DNA of 23,093 nt from Bacteroidales bacterium. Its GTDB lineage: Bacteria > Bacteroidota > Bacteroidia > Bacteroidales > UBA932. The position numbers were made by a program, and so were the translations under genes. Position 1 is the first letter of the stretch. Each line of letters starts with the position of its first letter. Below the pieces are notes generated by a model. It saw only the letters and a list, made by a program, of their open reading frames with translations, was not told the origin of the DNA and searched no databases. Positions 15,610-23,093 of the stretch are shown piece after piece. The DNA is taken from positions 1-23,093 of the forward strand of contig JAILDI010000127.1 in assembly GCA_024689525.1 (NCBI GenBank). Direction: 5' to 3'.

Positions 15610-15637
15610 AAAAGCAGCCTTCCGGGGCTGCTTTTTT
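15610..15637 (+). terminator. Rho-independent terminator of the exbB operon
   Basis: AAAAGCAGCC (15610-15619) pairs perfectly with GGCTGCTTTT (15626-15635) across a six-base loop, and the T run continues to 15637. It separates the exbB operon from asnS. Because the stem is flanked by an A-run on its left side, it could also act weakly in the other direction. Confidence 0.92.
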
Positions 15638-15672
15638 GTGGCCCGGCCGCTACCAAAGTGGAAAAAAAGTGT

Positions 15673-15680
15673 TATTTTTG
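15673..15680 (+). promoter_or_regulatory. -7 promoter box of asnS-udk-tonB-like unit
   Basis: TATTTTTG is a full TAnnTTTG match, 19 bases before the asnS ATG. The extended stretch 15664-15680 matches the SRPBCC promoter (7281-7297) at 16 of 17 bases. Confidence 0.62.
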
Positions 15681-15699
15681 TATGATTTAGTGCATTTTT

Positions 15700-17106
15700 A
15701 TGGAAACTACGGTGAAAAGAACAAAAATCAAGGCCCTCCTTGCAATGGAACCGGGCGCGGAAGTGCTGGTGAAGGGCTGGGTCAGGACCAAACGTGGAAA
15801 CAAGCAGGTTAAATTCATCGCCCTCAACGACGGCTCCACTATCAACAATGTCCAGATTGTGGCGGAAGCGGAACTCTTCAGCGAAGAGCTCCTCAAAAAC
15901 GTCACAACAGGCGCATCGCTGGCAGTAAGGGGCCTTCTGGTGCCTTCCATCGGCAGCGGCCAGGCTGTTGAGATCAAGGCGGAGGAAATCGAGGTGCTGG
16001 GAGAATGCGACCCCATGCGCTATCCCCTCCAGAAGAAGGACACCACTATGGAGTACCTTCGCACCATCGCGCATCTGAGGCCGCGCACCAATACCTTCGG
16101 TGCAGTGCTGCGTATCCGCCACGCCATGGCTTTTGCCATCCACAAGTTCTTTAACGACAAGGGATTCGTTTACCTGCACACCCCGCTTATCACCGAAAGT
16201 GACGCGGAAGGCGCCGGAGACATGTTCCAGGTTACCACACTGGACCTGAAAAACATCCCTCTGGACAAGAAGGGGAACGTGGATTTCAGCAAGGACTTCT
16301 TCGGCAAGAAGACGTCCCTCACCGTGTCCGGCCAGCTGGAAGGCGAGCTGGGAGCAACCGCCGTGGGCGAAATCTACACCTTCGGCCCCACCTTCAGGGC
16401 GGAGAATTCCAACACTCCCCGTCACCTTGCGGAGTTCTGGATGATCGAGCCGGAGATGGCCTTCTATGATATCAACGACGATATGGACCTTGGCGAGGAG
16501 TTCGTGAAATACCTTGTGCAGTATGCCCTTGACAATTGCATGGACGACCTTCAATTCCTCAACGACAAATACGACGACGGCCTTATCGAGCGCCTTCGCA
16601 GCGTGCTGGGAATTGCCTTCGAAAGGGTCACGTACACGCGCGCCGTGGAAATCCTGGAGGAAGCCATCGCTAATGGCCACAAGTTCGAGTTCCCCGTTCA
16701 CTGGGGCACGGACTTCCAGAGCGAGCACGAGCGCTATCTGGTGGAGAAATACTTCAACAAGCCAGTTATCCTCACGGACTTCCCCAAGGATATCAAGGCT
16801 TTCTATATGAAGCAGAACGAGGATGGCCGCACGGTGCGCGGAATGGACGTCCTGTTCCCGAAGATCGGCGAAATCATCGGTGGCAGCGAGCGTGAAGCAT
16901 CCCTGGAGAAACTGGAGCAGAGAATAAGCGAGCTGGGAATGTCCAGGAAGAACCTGGAATGGTACATCGACACAAGGCGCTTCGGCACAGTTCCCCACAG
17001 CGGCTTCGGCCTTGGCTTCGAACGCCTCCTGCTCTTCGTCACCGGTATGCAGAACATCCGCGACGTCATCCCCTTCCCCAGAACCCCTAAAAACGCAGAA
17101 TTCTAA
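15700..17106 (+). CDS. asnS: Asparaginyl-tRNA synthetase
   Basis: The enzyme charges tRNA-Asn with asparagine. The 468-residue class IIb synthetase begins with an OB-fold anticodon-binding domain (about 18-105). The catalytic domain follows, with motif 2 around [22 protein letters not shown] and motif 3 at [12 protein letters not shown]. The Asn-type features are the [11 protein letters not shown] stretch and its overall length. The start has a promoter 19 bases upstream and follows the exbB-operon terminator. Its TAA overlaps the udk ATG by one base (TAATG). The presence of AsnRS means Asn-tRNA need not be made by transamidation. Confidence 0.97.
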   Translation: METTVKRTKIKALLAMEPGAEVLVKGWVRTKRGNKQVKFIALNDGSTINNVQIVAEAELFSEELLKNVTTGASLAVRGLLVPSIGSGQAVEIKAEEIEVLGECDPMRYPLQKKDTTMEYLRTIAHLRPRTNTFGAVLRIRHAMAFAIHKFFNDKGFVYLHTPLITESDAEGAGDMFQVTTLDLKNIPLDKKGNVDFSKDFFGKKTSLTVSGQLEGELGATAVGEIYTFGPTFRAENSNTPRHLAEFWMIEPEMAFYDINDDMDLGEEFVKYLVQYALDNCMDDLQFLNDKYDDGLIERLRSVLGIAFERVTYTRAVEILEEAIANGHKFEFPVHWGTDFQSEHERYLVEKYFNKPVILTDFPKDIKAFYMKQNEDGRTVRGMDVLFPKIGEIIGGSEREASLEKLEQRISELGMSRKNLEWYIDTRRFGTVPHSGFGLGFERLLLFVTGMQNIRDVIPFPRTPKNAEF

Positions 17107-17759
17107 TGTTAGTCATCGGTATCGCCGGAGGATCCGGTTCAGGCAAGACCACAGTTGTAAGGGCCATCACGGAGCAGTTGAACGGCAAGGTGGTGGTTAT
17201 TCCCCAGGACTCGTATTACAAGGACTCCAGCCACGTGCCGCCGGAAGAGAGGAAGAACATCAACTTCGACCATCCTGACGCCATCGACTGGAAGCTTATG
17301 TGCCAGCAGATCCGCGAACTGAAGGCAGGGAAAACCATCGAGCAGCCCGTTTATTCGTATATCACCTGCTCCCGTTCCACCACGGAAACCGTCACTGTGG
17401 AGCCTGCGGAAGTGATTATCGTGGAGGGCATCCTCATCTTCACCTGCAAGGAACTGCGCGATCAGATGAACATCAAGATTTTCGTGGATGCCGATGACGA
17501 CGACCGCGTGCTGCGCATCATCGTGCGCGACGTGGCTGAGCGCGGCCGCACCATCGAGACGGCCATCGAGCACTACTGCGACACCGTGAAGCCTATGCAC
17601 CTTCAGTTCATCGAACCGTCAAAAAGGTATGCCGATATCATTGTGCCGCAGGGCGGCCACAATAAGGTTGCCATCGACGTTCTCACCACCACCGTGCAGG
17701 AGGCGCTCAAGAAGCGCAGGCGCGTAGGACGCAAGAAGGTGGTTATCCAGCAGCAATAG
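17106..17759 (+). CDS. udk: Uridine/cytidine kinase
   Basis: The enzyme phosphorylates uridine and cytidine to UMP and CMP in pyrimidine salvage. The 217-residue P-loop kinase shows Walker A GGSGSGKTT at 8-16, the DSYYKD substrate motif, NFDHPDAIDW, and EGILIF at the second conserved site. The length and order match bacterial Udk. It is coupled to asnS by TAATG and followed after three bases by the TonB-like gene, so all three share the asnS promoter. The C-terminus has a basic extension (KKRRRVGRKKVV), slightly longer than usual. Confidence 0.95.
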   Translation: MLVIGIAGGSGSGKTTVVRAITEQLNGKVVVIPQDSYYKDSSHVPPEERKNINFDHPDAIDWKLMCQQIRELKAGKTIEQPVYSYITCSRSTTETVTVEPAEVIIVEGILIFTCKELRDQMNIKIFVDADDDDRVLRIIVRDVAERGRTIETAIEHYCDTVKPMHLQFIEPSKRYADIIVPQGGHNKVAIDVLTTTVQEALKKRRRVGRKKVVIQQQ

Positions 17760-17762
17760 TTT

Positions 17763-18479
17763 ATGCGACTCTCATCCGAGAAGATTGCCGGGATAGTTGT
17801 CACCGTATCTATCCACATTGCGGTGGCTATCCCGTTTCTTGCACTGCAGCTCGGATATGAGATTCAGAAGGAACAGTCCTTCGTGCTGGACTTCACAAAG
17901 CAGGAAGAGAAGCAGAAACAGGAGGAGCATCAGGAGCTGGTGCGAAGCGCGTCGGAGAAACTGGAAGAGATGATTGCTGCGGCCGGCGGAATGCACGTGC
18001 GTAACATCGCGGTGGACCGCGGCCAGCTCAAAGACGACCGCAACACGGACGCCGACCAGTTGTACAAGGATGCGGAACGCCTGGCGGAGGAACTCCGCAG
18101 CGGCCAGCAGGCCCAGCCGGAAAAGGACGATTTCGCCTCTTTGACGGACCCCAACACACATACCGACAACACGCCCCCAGCCCAGCCGCAGGCATATTCC
18201 GGGGCCAGCGTGCTGTACTGGCAGCTGGACGGCCGCAAGGCCACACGTCTGCCCGTTCCGGCATACCGCTGCTACGGAGCCGGTGAGGTTACCGTAATAA
18301 TAACTGTCGACAACGCAGGCCGCGTTATCAATGCCAAAGTGGACGACGGCAGTTCATCGGCCGACGGCTGCCTGCGCAACCACGCAATACGCGCAGCGCG
18401 GTCGTCGATGTTCAATGCATCTCAGACCGCGCCGGCAAGACAGATGGGTACGATTACCTACGCTTTCATAGCTCAGTAG
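17763..18479 (+). CDS. TonB-like energy transducer protein
   Basis: The 238-residue protein has an N-terminal membrane anchor (about 8-31, with Ser16 and His18). A charged, probably helical linker follows (40-125, rich in Lys/Glu/Gln), then a short Pro/Gln stretch and a C-terminal TonB-like domain. The last part, GEVTVIITVDNAGRVINAK...ARQMGTITYAFIAQ, follows the Bacteroidota TonB C-terminal pattern. Cys170 and Cys203 flank its first strands and could form a disulphide in the periplasm. TonB passes ExbB-ExbD energy to outer-membrane receptors. This gene lies 2.2 kb from the exbBD operon, behind asnS-udk, in its own unit. The linker is helical instead of the usual Pro/Lys-rich type. Its stop overlaps the convergent S41 gene by 14 bases. 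Confidence 0.82.
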   Translation: MRLSSEKIAGIVVTVSIHIAVAIPFLALQLGYEIQKEQSFVLDFTKQEEKQKQEEHQELVRSASEKLEEMIAAAGGMHVRNIAVDRGQLKDDRNTDADQLYKDAERLAEELRSGQQAQPEKDDFASLTDPNTHTDNTPPAQPQAYSGASVLYWQLDGRKATRLPVPAYRCYGAGEVTVIITVDNAGRVINAKVDDGSSSADGCLRNHAIRAARSSMFNASQTAPARQMGTITYAFIAQ

Positions 18480-20064
18480 GATCGGACGGGGCTTTCATGG
18501 CCTCCTCAATCATATTATCCACAGGAAGATAGTACTTGTAGAACGCGTTCTCCCCTAACTGGGAGTAGCGTGCTATGAGGGCGCGCACCTGCGGGGCCAG
18601 GTAAGGCAGCGTCTCCTGCCATTCGGCCTCGGATGAGGGCTTGATGCCGTCGACCGATGCCGCATAGCTGCGGAATCGGTTATCGACATTAATTTTCTTG
18701 AAGAAGGCGTCCATGGCGTCGTAACTGTCGATGGCCCGGAGCTCCTTCGTATAGTTGTCAAAAATGTTCGAGGCGAAGCGCATCATCGTGGCCTTGCGGT
18801 TGCAGGACGCATAGTACACCGTGGCCAGAGTGGTGTCCATCGGCACATATACATCCGGCATTATGCCTCCGCCGCCATATACGGTTCTGCCGCTGCGGGT
18901 GTAGTGGACATCGGTGGAGTCCAGGCGCACGGCATCGGCCGAGAAGATTTCGCCGCCGAGATAGCGGTTGTAGATGTCGTACTCATAGTCGGTGTACGGC
19001 TTCTGGATGCATCGACCCGCAGGGGTATAATACCTGGCCACGGTGAGTCTGAGGCCAGAGCCGTCGCGGAAAGGGATATCCTCCTGCACGAGGCCCTTGC
19101 CGTATGAGCGCCTTCCCACCAGCACTCCCCTGTCGTTGTCCTGGATGGCTCCGGCGAAGATTTCACTGGACGATGCAGAGTTCTCGCTGATGAGGACCGA
19201 CAGGGCGATGTCCTGCATGCGCCCGTGCCCATCGGCCCTATAGACTTCCCTCTTGCGGGCCTTTCCTTCCATATATACTATGGTGTCGCCGCGGGCGAGG
19301 AATTCGTTGGTTAGGTACAGCGCCTGGTCCAGATAGCCGCCGGAATTGTCCCGGAGGTCGAAAATGAGCCTGGTCATTCCCTCCTGGAGCAGTTTGGCCG
19401 ATGCCTCCTTCACCTCCTCGTAGGTGGTACGGGAGAATTTGGACAGGCGGATGTATCCGGTGGTAGCGTCAAGCATAAACCACGCGTCTACGCTGTGGAG
19501 AGGGATCTTGGCGCGGACTATCTCGAAGGGGATGATTTCTCTGCCGCGCTTTACGGTTATGAGCACTTTCGTGCCTGCCGGGCCCTTGATATGAGAGACG
19601 ATGCTGTCCTGCGGGAAGTTTACTCCGGCTATCACCACGTCATCGACCTTCAGAATGCGGTCGCCGGGCTGGAGGCCCACTTTCTCCGAAGGGCCGCCGG
19701 GGATTACTTCCAGGACGATGGCGGTATCGGCCGGCACATTGAACTGGATGCCGATGCCTTCGAAATTGCCGGCGAGTTCCTGCACCGAGGCCTCGTGGTC
19801 CACCGGGGGAAGATACATCGAATGCGGGTCCAGCTGCGCCAGAGCCGCGGTTACCGCTGCATCCGTCATTCCCTTGCGGTCCAGGGTATCCACGTAGTTC
19901 TCCTCTATCATATTGAGGATTACGTTGAGCTTGGCCCAGTCCTCATAGCGGGTACGGATGAGCTTGTTATTCTCCCTTACGCGAATTACGGTGAGGGTTC
20001 CCAGCACGCCGATGAGCAGTGCCAGGAGAAGTTGTATGATCTGGGTTACGTGCTTCCTTTCCAT
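18466..20064 (-). CDS. S41-family C-terminal processing peptidase (CtpA/Prc-like)
   Basis: The serine protease cleaves proteins near their C-terminus in the periplasm. The chosen ATG at 20064 (TGATG overlap with the deaminase gene) gives 532 residues; a GTG one codon upstream is an alternative. There is an N-terminal membrane anchor (about 8-28), a helical region, a PDZ domain (about 92-180, with GIGIQF and GLQPGDRILKVDD) and the S41 domain. The catalytic pair is Ser298 in SASSSEI and Lys323 in SYGKGLVQ, 25 residues apart as expected. The C-terminal tail (about 420-532) is an extra helical region seen in Bacteroidota members. Three genes are coupled upstream, and the 3' end overlaps the TonB-like gene. 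Confidence 0.94.
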   Translation of the reverse strand: MERKHVTQIIQLLLALLIGVLGTLTVIRVRENNKLIRTRYEDWAKLNVILNMIEENYVDTLDRKGMTDAAVTAALAQLDPHSMYLPPVDHEASVQELAGNFEGIGIQFNVPADTAIVLEVIPGGPSEKVGLQPGDRILKVDDVVIAGVNFPQDSIVSHIKGPAGTKVLITVKRGREIIPFEIVRAKIPLHSVDAWFMLDATTGYIRLSKFSRTTYEEVKEASAKLLQEGMTRLIFDLRDNSGGYLDQALYLTNEFLARGDTIVYMEGKARKREVYRADGHGRMQDIALSVLISENSASSSEIFAGAIQDNDRGVLVGRRSYGKGLVQEDIPFRDGSGLRLTVARYYTPAGRCIQKPYTDYEYDIYNRYLGGEIFSADAVRLDSTDVHYTRSGRTVYGGGGIMPDVYVPMDTTLATVYYASCNRKATMMRFASNIFDNYTKELRAIDSYDAMDAFFKKINVDNRFRSYAASVDGIKPSSEAEWQETLPYLAPQVRALIARYSQLGENAFYKYYLPVDNMIEEAMKAPSDPTEL

Positions 20065-20471
20065 CACTTTTCCAGCTGTTCCACCTCAATTCCGGCGCGG
20101 CGGAGAAGGTCGATTCCGTCGGTGAGCCGGTACGAATCCCTGAACACCACACGGCGGATACCGGACTGGATTATGAGTTTGGAGCATTCCAGGCAGGGAG
20201 ATGCGGTGACGTACAGCGTTGAGCCGTCCGAGCTGTTGCCTGACTTGGCCACCTTTGTGATGGCGTTGGCCTCAGCGTGCAGCACATAGGGCTTGGTTAC
20301 GCCGTTTTCGTCCTCGCAGATATTCTCGAATCCCGACGGAGTGCCGTTGTACCCGTCGGAAATAATCATCTTGTCCCTTACGATGAGGGCGCCCACCTGG
20401 AGCCTCTTGCAATAGGAATTGCGGGCCCAGACGGAGGCCATTTCCATATAACTCTTGTCGTACTTGTCCAT
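20064..20471 (-). CDS. dCMP/cytidine deaminase-family protein (ComEB-like)
   Basis: The 135-residue zinc enzyme has LHAEANAI with His65 and catalytic Glu67, and SPCLECSKLI with Cys93 and Cys96: the classical H-A-E...P-C-x-x-C site. Similarity to ComEB/deoxycytidylate deaminase (dCMP to dUMP, feeding dTMP synthesis) is the likeliest reading. The start at 20471 is chosen because it makes TAATG with the ligase stop and begins MDKYDKSYME. An in-frame extension to 20792 merely runs antiframe through the ligase gene. It is translationally coupled to both neighbours. Substrate (dCMP versus another cytosine nucleotide) is inferred from family. Confidence 0.91.
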   Translation of the reverse strand: MDKYDKSYMEMASVWARNSYCKRLQVGALIVRDKMIISDGYNGTPSGFENICEDENGVTKPYVLHAEANAITKVAKSGNSSDGSTLYVTASPCLECSKLIIQSGIRRVVFRDSYRLTDGIDLLRRAGIEVEQLEK

Positions 20472-22126
20472 TATGTCCTTTGGTAGAGATATCTCTTGAT
20501 GCTCTTTTTGGGAGTGCGCTCGAAGTCTTCCGGCATAAACTCCAGTTTCTTGATCTGGGCGTAGTTGGGGATTTCCTTGTTCATCGACGGAAGGGCCTCG
20601 CGGATGCGCTGTTCCAGGGCCTCGCGGTTCATACCGTCCAGTTCGCCCTGATGCCAGTCCGGATAAATGAGGGCGGTGAGACCGCCGTTGTCCTCGATAA
20701 CCAGTGAATCCACCACATAGTTGTAGTTGTTGATTACGGCCTCCAGCTCTTCCGGATAGATATTCTGGCCGGAAGGACCCAGCACCATGCACTTGGAACG
20801 GCCCTTGAGGAAGAGGTATCCGTCATTGTCGATGATGCCCATATCGCCCGTACGGAACCAGCCGTCCTCCGTGAAGGAAGCGTTGGTGGCCTCCTCGTTC
20901 TTATAGTAGCCCAGGCATACGTTGGGGCCGTAAATCTGAACCTCGCCGGGAATCTTGTGGGGATCCTCAGAGTCGATCCGGATCTGCATATTCAGGGCGG
21001 CGCGGCCGGCGGAGCCGACCTTCACCTTGTCCCAGTGCGCATAGCCGATGATGGGGGCGCATTCCGTCATACCGTAGCCAACCGTGTAATGGAAGCCGAT
21101 CCTGTGCAGGAAGCGCTCCACCTCCGGGTTGAAGGCGGCGCCGCCCAGGATGACCTCCTCGAACTGCCCGCCGAAGGCTTCCGTGAGCTCGCGGTTAATC
21201 CTGTTGGCGATTACGTTGTTCAGGATAGGGATCCTCATATAGTACTTGGTGCGGTCCACCACGGGTTTGAGCTTGGTCTTGTACACCTTTTCTATCACCA
21301 GGGGCACTGCGATGATGATATCCGGATGGATGTCACCGAAGGCCTTCATAATAATCTTGGGGCTGGGGACGCGGGTAAGGAAGTGGACGTGCATGCCGAT
21401 GGTCATCTCGAAGAGGAACTCGAACATCATTCCGTACATATGTGCCGTGGGCAGCATTGAAACCACGTTCATACCGGCCTTAAGCATAGGGCATGCGTCC
21501 TTGGCCGCGAACTCGATATTGGAATACAGAGCCCTGTAGGGAATCATTACGCCCTTGGAGAAGCCCGAGGTTCCGGATGTGTAGTTGATCACCGCAAGGT
21601 CCTCCGGACCGTCCTCCCAGAAGTCCAGGTCTTCCGGATCCACTTCGTTGGGATACTTCTTGCCATAGGACTCGTTAAGGTGCGCACGCACATCGGCAAA
21701 TGCATCCTCCGAGGTGTACAGGAACTTGAAAGTGTTGATTTGGGCAACTACCGAAAGGTCCGGCATTTCCTCTGCGCTGAGGCCTTCCCAGATTACATCG
21801 TCCACGAAGAGCACGCGGGCTTCCGAATGGTTCACCAGCCAATGGATGCTGCCAGCCTTGAATTCGTGCAGGATTGGCACTGCAACCGCGCCGTAGGTTA
21901 TCGCCGCCAGGAAGCACACGCCCCAGTTGGCCTGGTTGCGGGAGCAAATCGCCACTTTGTCGCCCTTGTGAAGGCCGCACTGCTCGAAAGCGATGTGAAG
22001 CTTCGCTATCCTGCGGGCCACATCCCTGTAGCAGAGTGTTACGCCCTGATAGTTGGACAGGGCCGGGCGGTCCCAGTTCTCCGCTAAACTCTTCTGTAGA
22101 ATTTTGTTTACCGACTTGAATTCCAT
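20471..22126 (-). CDS. AMP-forming acyl-CoA/acyl-ACP ligase (long-chain fatty acid type)
   Basis: The 551-residue ANL-superfamily enzyme has the ATP-binding P-loop motif YTSGTSGFSKG at 182-192, YGMTECAP in the middle, FRTGDMG and KGRSKCMVLGPSGQNIYPEELE towards the end, and the C-terminal Lys region (PKKSIKR). It activates a carboxylic acid with ATP, probably a fatty acid, and transfers it to CoA or another thiol. Which acid cannot be read from the sequence. There is no membrane segment. It is followed, overlapping by one base, by the deaminase gene, and lies nine bases after the unrecognised gene upstream. Functional link to those genes is not obvious; it may simply be a packed operon. Confidence 0.92.
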   Translation of the reverse strand: MEFKSVNKILQKSLAENWDRPALSNYQGVTLCYRDVARRIAKLHIAFEQCGLHKGDKVAICSRNQANWGVCFLAAITYGAVAVPILHEFKAGSIHWLVNHSEARVLFVDDVIWEGLSAEEMPDLSVVAQINTFKFLYTSEDAFADVRAHLNESYGKKYPNEVDPEDLDFWEDGPEDLAVINYTSGTSGFSKGVMIPYRALYSNIEFAAKDACPMLKAGMNVVSMLPTAHMYGMMFEFLFEMTIGMHVHFLTRVPSPKIIMKAFGDIHPDIIIAVPLVIEKVYKTKLKPVVDRTKYYMRIPILNNVIANRINRELTEAFGGQFEEVILGGAAFNPEVERFLHRIGFHYTVGYGMTECAPIIGYAHWDKVKVGSAGRAALNMQIRIDSEDPHKIPGEVQIYGPNVCLGYYKNEEATNASFTEDGWFRTGDMGIIDNDGYLFLKGRSKCMVLGPSGQNIYPEELEAVINNYNYVVDSLVIEDNGGLTALIYPDWHQGELDGMNREALEQRIREALPSMNKEIPNYAQIKKLEFMPEDFERTPKKSIKRYLYQRT

Positions 22127-22135
22127 ATATGAGTA

Positions 22136-23093
22136 TTATTTCTTTTTCAACAGTTTTTCGGTCTCCTTGCGGGTGAGGGGTTCTCCCCCGTTGAAGGGAT
22201 ATACCGCGGTGGTTCCGGAAGTGGTAACTATCCAGTATCGTTTGCCGTCGCTTTCGTACAACTCCGGCAGATCCCGTATCTTGTCTTCCGGGGCGATGCC
22301 TTTCCAGTTCTGAGGCTTCTGGCCGTGAAGGTTGTACATCTGAAGCGTATTGTTCTTGTGCAGCACCATTATGGTGTAACCGCCCGCGCCGGTGAAGTCA
22401 TAGGCGGCGGGGCCCAGACGGATGTCGCGGCCGAGATCCACGGGGAAGCCCTGGACAAATCGACCCTTGACATCCAGGAGGTAAATCGACGAGCCGGCCG
22501 CAAACAGGAACTGCTTGCGCCCGTTGTTGTAATAGTCGATGCATTCCACGCGGCCGCAGATGTGCTTGGAGAACGGAATTCCCCACACGCCTTTGCCATT
22601 CTCGTCATTCAGGCAGATGTACAGGTTCTTGTTCTGGTACAGACGGTTGATCTTGCCGGTGTTGTGATTTATCACATCATAGGGGCCCTGGGGCACCACC
22701 ACGGTAGTATCCTTGAGGAATGAGCCGCCCTTGTTGGCGTCCTGCTCCATCCTGCGGCTGAGAGTGAGAGTTATGGAAGGGGCCGATCCGGTCTTGAGCA
22801 CCGCCATCACAGGAGCGTATGATGCGCCGTTGGTGTAGCGCAGGACTGCCTGGGTGCGGGTATCGTCCAGATAACGGGAGGCGATTTCCGGTGCATCCGA
22901 CAGGGATGCGTAGGCAATCATGCCTGTGGGAATCTGGAGGCCTGCTTCGGAAAGGCGGTCCTTGAGAGTGAGTTCCAGGAAATCTTTGTCCTGGAACATA
23001 TCCAGGGCCTCCTTGCAGCCGTACACGCGCCATCCGGCGCCAAGGTACAGGCACAGGGAATCTTCCACCTGGAAGGTTGTTCCCAGCACGCGT
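22136..23093 (-). CDS. Unrecognised protein with propeller-like C-terminus, 5' end missing
   Basis: The frame is open to the window edge (an Arg codon precedes the GTG at 23089), so only about 318 C-terminal residues are seen. I do not recognise the family. The first 140 residues are a mixed alpha/beta region. The rest has repeated short strands with Asp/Gly turns, such as CIDYYNNGRKQFLFAAGSSIYLLDVKGRFVQGFPVD and the Tyr-rich stretch that follows. This resembles the blades of a WD40 or PQQ-type beta-propeller. No signal peptide can be checked. The C-terminus is basic (KETEKLLKKK). It is probably the first visible gene of the minus-strand operon, nine bases before the acyl ligase. Confidence 0.6.
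   Translation of the reverse strand, partial: RVLGTTFQVEDSLCLYLGAGWRVYGCKEALDMFQDKDFLELTLKDRLSEAGLQIPTGMIAYASLSDAPEIASRYLDDTRTQAVLRYTNGASYAPVMAVLKTGSAPSITLTLSRRMEQDANKGGSFLKDTTVVVPQGPYDVINHNTGKINRLYQNKNLYICLNDENGKGVWGIPFSKHICGRVECIDYYNNGRKQFLFAAGSSIYLLDVKGRFVQGFPVDLGRDIRLGPAAYDFTGAGGYTIMVLHKNNTLQMYNLHGQKPQNWKGIAPEDKIRDLPELYESDGKRYWIVTTSGTTAVYPFNGGEPLTRKETEKLLKKK

Noticed and set aside
15562..16998. 478-codon open frame on the minus strand opposite asnS
   Set aside because: It covers the well-supported asnS gene in antisense and shows no recognisable motif; long antisense frames are common in GC-rich coding sequence.
20472..20792. N-terminal extension of the deaminase
   Set aside because: It is another frame through the acyl ligase gene; the ATG at 20471 in the TAATG overlap fits the family length.
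1..23093. CRISPR array, tRNA or rRNA genes, insertion sequences, prophage or defence genes
   Set aside because: No spaced repeats, no tRNA-like cloverleaf arms, no transposase or integrase motifs, and no unaccounted gap longer than about 140 bases were seen by eye.

Overview
This is a 23 kb stretch of an ordinary chromosome from a Bacteroidota bacterium, most likely order Bacteroidales. The GC content looks moderately high, which would fit an Alistipes/Rikenellaceae-like or related uncultured lineage, but genus cannot be fixed from this window. The placement rests on three things. First, the gene families: a Bacteroidota-type putative porin, an ExbB with signal peptide, an ExbB-4TM-ExbD-ExbD cluster, a TonB-like protein with a cysteine-containing C-terminal domain, and a lipoprotein M13 peptidase. 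Second, promoters with the Bacteroidota -7 box TAnnTTTG lie just upstream of several genes. Third, Shine-Dalgarno sequences are almost absent.

Layout, left to right. (1) 1-3464, plus strand: the 3' part of a putative outer-membrane porin, coupled to a membrane-anchored lytic transglycosylase. (2) 3461-7280, minus strand: an FtsX-like ABC permease and an M13 metallopeptidase lipoprotein (one operon), plus a NUDIX hydrolase. (3) 7320-13133, plus strand: SRPBCC protein, NOL1/NOP2/Sun RNA m5C methyltransferase, QueA, then DprA, then TatD with a type I asparaginase. (4) 13230-15585, plus strand: the proton-channel operon exbB-(4TM protein)-exbD-exbD, closed by a clear terminator. (5) 15700-18479, plus strand: asparaginyl-tRNA synthetase, uridine kinase and a TonB-like energy transducer. 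(6) 18466-23093, minus strand: an unrecognised protein cut by the window edge, an AMP-forming acyl ligase, a dCMP-type deaminase and an S41 C-terminal processing peptidase, tightly packed.

Together the genes serve envelope function (porin, peptidoglycan turnover, TonB/ExbBD energy coupling, FtsX-like transport, CtpA-like protease), RNA modification and translation (RsmF-like, QueA, AsnRS), nucleotide metabolism (Udk, deaminase, NUDIX) and DNA processing (DprA). I see no mobile element, CRISPR array, rRNA, tRNA, prophage or defence cassette. No gene-free stretch exceeds about 140 bases; the longest, 10027-10166, holds a terminator, a promoter and short AT-rich repeats.

No clearly new multi-gene system is visible. 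The points most worth a second look are the unnamed four-helix membrane protein inside the exbB-exbD operon, the Gly-Gly-Gly/Ala-Leu tandem tail of the porin, face-to-face overlapping divergent promoters at 7290-7312, a terminator whose T-tract is also a promoter box at 10112-10149, a 17-base promoter motif found twice, and a probable leaderless tatD transcript.
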